From NCBI GenBank assembly GCA_012932295.1, contig JAAONU010000004.1, positions 24,808,872 through 24,872,871 on the forward strand: 64,000 nucleotides of DNA, written 5' to 3'. Origin of the DNA: Cyclina sinensis (taxonomy: Eukaryota; Mollusca; Bivalvia; Venerida; Veneridae). The notes under the pieces were generated by a model. It worked only from the letters and a program-made list of their open reading frames with translations. It was not told the DNA's origin and ran no database searches. Every line of letters starts with the position of its first letter. Position 1 is the first letter of the stretch. Position numbers and translations under genes: made by a program. Below, in pieces: positions 59,433 through 64,000 of the stretch.

Positions 59433-60798
59433 AGAAGATGCCCCTAACGGTGGCATATAGAATTCGCACTGTCCGTCCATTTGTCCGTCCGTCCCTAACG
59501 GTGGCATATAGAATTCGCACTGTCCGTCCATTTGTCCGTCCGTCCCATCTTCTGTGCACAACTTCTACTACAATTCTTATTTGATTTTCACCAAATTTTC
59601 ACAGAATGGTCATTCTCAAGTGCAGCATTGTATATACTCAGTCTGTTGCGAACCGATTATTTTAGTGGAGTAATTGCCCTTTGTTAATTTTTATTTAATA
59701 CTGCTTCTGTACGCATTCCTTTTACTTTTCTCATATGATGTTCACCAGACTTTCGTAGACTGATCATTATCAAATGCAGCAGCGCATATTTATACTTTTG
59801 TTGCGGTGAAATTATTGTTAATGTAATTATTACTCTTTGTTAAATTTAACTTTATCTTCTTCCTGTGCACGACTCCTCCTACATTTCTCATGCAAGTTTT
59901 ACCAATTTTTTACACAAAGATCATTATTAAATGCTTCAGCACATTTTCTCAGGCTTTTGCAGTTCGGTTATTTTTTTGGCGGAGAAATTGTCATTTGTTT
60001 TGTTTGTTTTTTTTTGTTCTCCTACAACTCTCATTTCATTTTCACCAAAACGTTCTCGGAATAATCATTATCAATGTCGCACAGCATATTATTTGGCTTT
60101 TGCGATTCGGTTATTTTATTATTTCCCTTTGTAAAATATTACTTAACACTGCTTGTGTGCGTTACTTCCCCTACATTTCTAATTTGATTTTCACACTTTT
60201 GCAAAATAATCATTATGAGTTGCGCAGCATATTCACAGTCTTTTGGGATTCGGTTATTTCAGGCCGAGTAATTGCCCTTGATTTGATTTAACTTAATATT
60301 ACTTTTGTGCTAAATTGCTTCTTCATTTCTAATGCGATCTGCCTAAAACTTTCACAAAATGATGACGGTCTGTGTGTCGGTGAGTGCATGCATGGCACGG
60401 TTGAATTATCTGATCTCTAACAGTATGGCACTAATGATTAGAATTATGTATGTCACATGCAAGAATCATGTTGTCATGGATGGCTACACCCTTTCAATTT
60501 TACGTATTAGTTATTGGTCATATATCATTTTTATGATGACTTGTGGGTACAAAACACTCGATCAATATTTTTTTCAAACACATTAACTTTTTAAATTTAT
60601 TCATTTCACCAGCCATATAATTAAATAAAGGACATATAATACTGTTACCACTGGGCGTATGTGTACTTGTTTAGTTCACAGACTGACTGCATACATTTTC
60701 GGCGCAACTGATCAAGACAACATCAAGTTATAAGCTGCCATAGCTGTGACCATAGTCTTGTTTCGGGAGCATTCATGTCTGTGACACATTTCTTGTTG
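59433..60798 (+). mobile_element. Hairpin-ended (HINE-like) element with ~150-bp internal repeats
   Basis: The 5' end carries a fold-back ATGCC-CCTAACGGT-GGCAT and GTCCGTCC. A 51-bp block there is duplicated exactly (two copies starting about 59,439 and 59,490). The interior array of about 145-155-bp monomers has units opening CTTCTGTG at about 59,549, CTTCTGTA at 59,704 and CTTCCTGTG at 59,859, then degenerate units near 60,005, 60,150 and 60,303. Each carries an ATTTTCACCAAA-type phrase. The 3' side has CGGGAGCATTCATGTCTGTG then GACACATTTCTTGTT, with a small TGTC-TGT-GACA hairpin. Overlapping open frames at 59,837-60,291 lie within these monomers and are not genes. Confidence 0.65.
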
Positions 60799-61965
60799 AA
60801 ATTTGCTTTAATCGCTTTTCAAGTTTTGCAGTTTCCTAGTTATACAGCAATCAACATGAATCAAACGAAACAAATATAATTTCTGTTAAATCTAAACAGA
60901 CATTAACTTAACTGTATAAAAGATAACACGATAGCAAAAGCTTAAGGGTTTTAAATCAACGATATTCATAGTTCTTATTACCCAAAGCTACTGCGTATAT
61001 GTTTTTTTATGACACAATAGAGACATTTTAACTATTTCCCTTTACACAGTTGGTTGTAATGACAAATTACAAGGGCTTAAAGCTGTATTGTCAATACCGT
61101 CAAAGGAAATAGACGCAGATCAACAGAAAATACTCTACACGGAACGATTTATATTCTATTTCATTTGAAATTCCTCATTACGATTTTAGTGAGATACTAA
61201 AATAAAATTGTGGTTTAATTTCTGAAATGTGAAATGTGGTTTATTATTATTGACTTTGATGTATTATCAAAGACAATATTCATGAATGAGCTTGACCTTT
61301 TTTACCGGTAATGAAAACCTAAGTCCTAATTCATTCTGCGACAACCCTAGATTTATTTCTTTTTATCCAGATGTAACAACGTGCTACCGGGCCTCAGATA
61401 AATTAACATCAATCTAGATTTGAAATTCACTACTCTTCTAGAACCAGATAGTGCCTACGTTAATGCAACGTTATTTCAATGGCTTATCATCGTAATACTC
61501 TTTTGAAATCTTATATGTTATTGTACATTATATATCAAAAAAGAAAGAAAAAAACTGTAATAGTAAGACGTTTCTTTTTTTTCTGTTCTTTTTTATGTTT
61601 CATATAACGTAGCATGTAAGGTTTCATACTAATAAAGGAAGAACTAGTGATCAGTGATAGAGAGAAAGTTGAATGTAAGCTTTCATACTAAGAAGGAAGA
61701 ACTAGTGGTCAATGACAGAAAGAAAGTGTTAATTACAAGGATTTGCGACGTTTCTGATATTTTTAAAGAAGAGTCGCTTTCTTTGAAATAGAAGATATGC
61801 AAGAGAATTGCATGGTATAATGCTGCAGCTAAATGGATTTAAGTTGGCTGTGGCCTTTTAGGATGAATTTCACTTGGTTTTGGCCCTTGGGATGTTAAAC
61901 AGAGCATCTTCGTTTTCGTGCTATTTCATTTTTCACAATCACTTATGTCTTTAATTCATTTTTAC
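60799..61965. other. Non-coding stretch with a two-copy direct repeat
   Basis: No gene supported. A roughly 60-bp unit (ATGTAAGSTTTCATACTAA, then GGAAGAACTAGTG) occurs at 61,613 and again at 61,673. Confidence 0.5.
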
Positions 61966-62370
61966 TTTTTTGTGTCGCCTGACTATTGTCAGGGGACACA
62001 TAGGTGTTACTTGCAATGTCCGCGTCGTTGGCGGTGGTGAGGGCGTCCCATTTTGCTTGTCCGGGGCATAACTCTACACATTCTAGAGGTATCAACTTAA
62101 AACTTCATAGGTGAATAGATCTCAATGTGGAAAGTTGCAGTGCCAAAGAACCACAACTCTCTATTGCATAATATTTTACTTACTGCCCTTTTTAACATAA
62201 TTATTGTCCGTGACATAACTCGAAAGGAATTGAAGATATCAACTTGAAACTTCATAGGTGAATAGATCTAATTGTGGGAAGCATAACTCTCTTTCTCACC
62301 ATTTTTGAGTTATTGCCCCTTTGTAATTTTCCATATTTAATTCTTGTCCGGGGCATAACTTGATTTTTTA
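61966..62370 (+). mobile_element. 5' part of a hairpin-ended (HINE-like) element
   Basis: Opens with a long hairpin GTGTC-G-CCTGAC-TATT-GTCAGG-G-GACAC (61,972-61,999), followed by TGTCCGCGTCGTTGGCGG. The monomers carry TTGTCCGGGGCATAACT and ATCAACTTRAAACTTCATAG (twice, about 145 bp apart). No 3' hairpin or CTTGTT end is found before ordinary AT-rich sequence resumes near 62,370, so the 3' part is missing. Confidence 0.6.
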
Positions 62371-64000
62371 TAGCAAGATGAGATAGATTTGTTTATTAAC
62401 ATAATGTTTCAATTATAATAAATGGATTTGGTTATGACTTTTTAATTCTAATGTATAGCAATTTCATTGCCAGTCTATCTGTCAACCAAACCTAGAGATT
62501 CTCACATGAAATCTGTTTATGCATAACAATATATGATGCCGTATTTTTGTACCTCTGTAAAATTTTTGTTTTTGTCAAGATTGAAAAACGTCTCGTTTCA
62601 CAAAAACAATGTATGGATTTTAGAAAATGTTATAAAAACGAAAAAAAGTTGTGTCTCTATGTCCGAGATGTTAATTTTTTTATTCCAATTATAGATTTTA
62701 AAGGATATTGAACCTCAAAGTAGCAACAAAGTGGACAGCAAGTGTAAAGGAATCAAAGAATGAATGCGTTAAAGAGTACTGGTTGCATATAAGCACGGTA
62801 GGATGGCCTACTGGGTGTACAATACAATAAACGAGCAGTTCTCTTTACGAAGTTGTTAATTCACTTCATATAATTACGCCGTAATAACTACTGTGACGAT
62901 CAGTTAAAACATAAAAAAAATATTATTTAGAGACACAAGAGGAGCAGCTACAAAATTTATATCATTTTTGTCAAGTAATCCTAGAAGAAGCGTAGCTTAT
63001 AAACAGTATAATTAACCTTAACCTATCAGAACTAAGTGTAGTTTGAAGATTTTATTTTTTCATGTGTAATCAGTAAGATTGATTGATCATAAATTATTCG
63101 ACGAGGAGGTCTGATCTGTCGCAAAATCCCCTACTTTATTGCAACTGTCAACTCATAAGTCGGCGTAATTGTCTCCTTCTTAAGTTCCGTCCTAGTGCTA
63201 CAGTTTCCTCTGTTGTTACTTTTTCATTTAGGTATCGATCTATTTCAGACAAGTTTGTAACCCTATATGTCACACCCTACATTTTAGGAAGGTCTTCTAT
63301 TATCTTCAACATAAGGAACAAATTAAAATTTTGATATAATACTGCTAATGTTTATTTCTCATTTTAGAAGACTTGACCACGCATAGTTGGTTGTGATATA
63401 ATGTGCATTAGTTGTTTATTCATTGAGTATATTCTCACAACATCTGATACTTTAAGTAGCCTCTTTAGCAGATAGTTCGATCTCAAAGTTTTAGATAAAT
63501 TAGTAATCAAATAACAAAACGTCTCATAGAATGAAATCCTGACGGGAACTTAAATTAAAATGACATATAGCATGCTCAGAATATCCGATTAACTTTTGGA
63601 TCAATATTTCGTATTTAGAAGCTTTGAACCAATTATCCCATTGAATGTCTTCAGATTTAATCATTCTGATTTCTTTTGTTGCTAGAAGTAAGACATATTT
63701 CGGTTAAGTGCTTAAAACATATTACCATCACTGCTGAGGTCATCTGTACTTCAACATTCTCTTTTTATATGGTATGTATATTCTGTTTCATGTAAAACGA
63801 AGCATACATTATACACCCAAAACAATAATAGATATCAGAATTGCAATCTGTGCTTTACTCCGATTGAATTATAAATTGTCATAGAAATACTTTCATGTCT
63901 GGATGTAACAGAATTATAACATAATTATAAAGTAATTTGAAGCCAATGATTTATTAATTAATTCCGTTGATTTTTGTCGTCTGTTATCATTTATTGCATT
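62371..64000. other. Non-coding stretch to the window end
   Basis: AT-rich. The only item of note is a short protein-like frame on the minus strand at 63,148-63,276, listed separately. Confidence 0.5.
63148..63276 (-). other. Short protein-like frame, possible coding relic
   Basis: On the minus strand a frame from just after a TAG (63,277-63,279) to a TGA (63,148-63,150) reads GVTYRVTNLSEIDRYLNEKV, then TTEETVALGRNLRRRQLRRL, then MS. It is hydrophilic and helix-like. The pattern is faintly reminiscent of the start of a death-fold domain, which is too weak a basis for naming it. Possible acceptors (TAG, ATATAG) lie just upstream. It could be the remnant of an exon or chance. Confidence 0.2.

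Noticed and set aside
59837..60291. Overlapping plus-strand ORFs up to 133 codons, Phe/Cys-rich
   Set aside because: They fall within the T-rich monomers of the 59.4-kb element, and three overlapping frames are open at once, as expected from composition alone.

Overview
The window looks like intergenic or intronic DNA from an animal, most likely a bivalve mollusc. It is strongly AT-rich, has no bacterial-style gene packing, and I found no complete protein-coding gene, rRNA or functional tRNA. The bivalve assignment is inference from my knowledge of interspersed repeats in clam-type genomes: short elements with a terminal hairpin, GTCCGTCCGTC stretches, TTGACCTTGACC-type monomers, internal tandem repeats and a CTCTTGTT 3' end. 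No species can be named from sequence reading alone.

Layout, left to right. 1-7,217: AT-rich DNA with a Z-DNA/G-rich microsatellite (2.83 kb), a minus-strand hairpin-ended repeat (3.4-3.7 kb) and one arm of an old duplication (5.3-6.8 kb; its partner is at 10.6-12.0 kb). 7,226-8,334: a well-bounded hAT DNA transposon with a perfect 8-bp target duplication and a broken BED zinc-finger exon. 12,993-13,350: a hairpin-forming minisatellite with two alternating monomer types. 15,568-18,109: a short mobile element split by a 5'-truncated LINE that keeps half a reverse transcriptase. 19,329-34,970: three tandem copies (A, B, C) of a ~3.7-kb non-coding unit, each carrying different later insertions. 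35.6-36.5 kb: a decayed hairpin-ended repeat. 36.5-42.5 kb: mostly unremarkable, with one exon-like ORF at 38.15 kb and a doublet of tRNA-derived SINEs at 41.4-41.9 kb. 42,550-53,945: a second tandem segmental duplication (D1, D2), with an inner tandem copy in D1 and a 2.1-kb hairpin-ended element inserted only in D2. 54,802-55,887: a 1.09-kb element with ~34-bp terminal inverted repeats. 57,095-57,299: a 205-bp MITE. 59.4-60.8 kb and 61.97-62.4 kb: two more hairpin-ended repeats.

The most notable content is a set of at least five elements that share an architecture rather than a sequence: a 5' hairpin close to the start, short subterminal inverted repeats, an internal array of ~145-165-bp monomers, a 3' hairpin, and a CTTGTT end abutting T- or A-rich target DNA. 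This resembles the non-autonomous Helentron-associated (HINE/DINE-like) class and the 'pearl' elements described in bivalves; that assignment is inference. The tandem duplications provide built-in empty sites, so several insertions can be bounded, and partly ordered in time, from this window alone. No genes can be shown to work together here. A few exon-like or decayed coding fragments are listed at low confidence.
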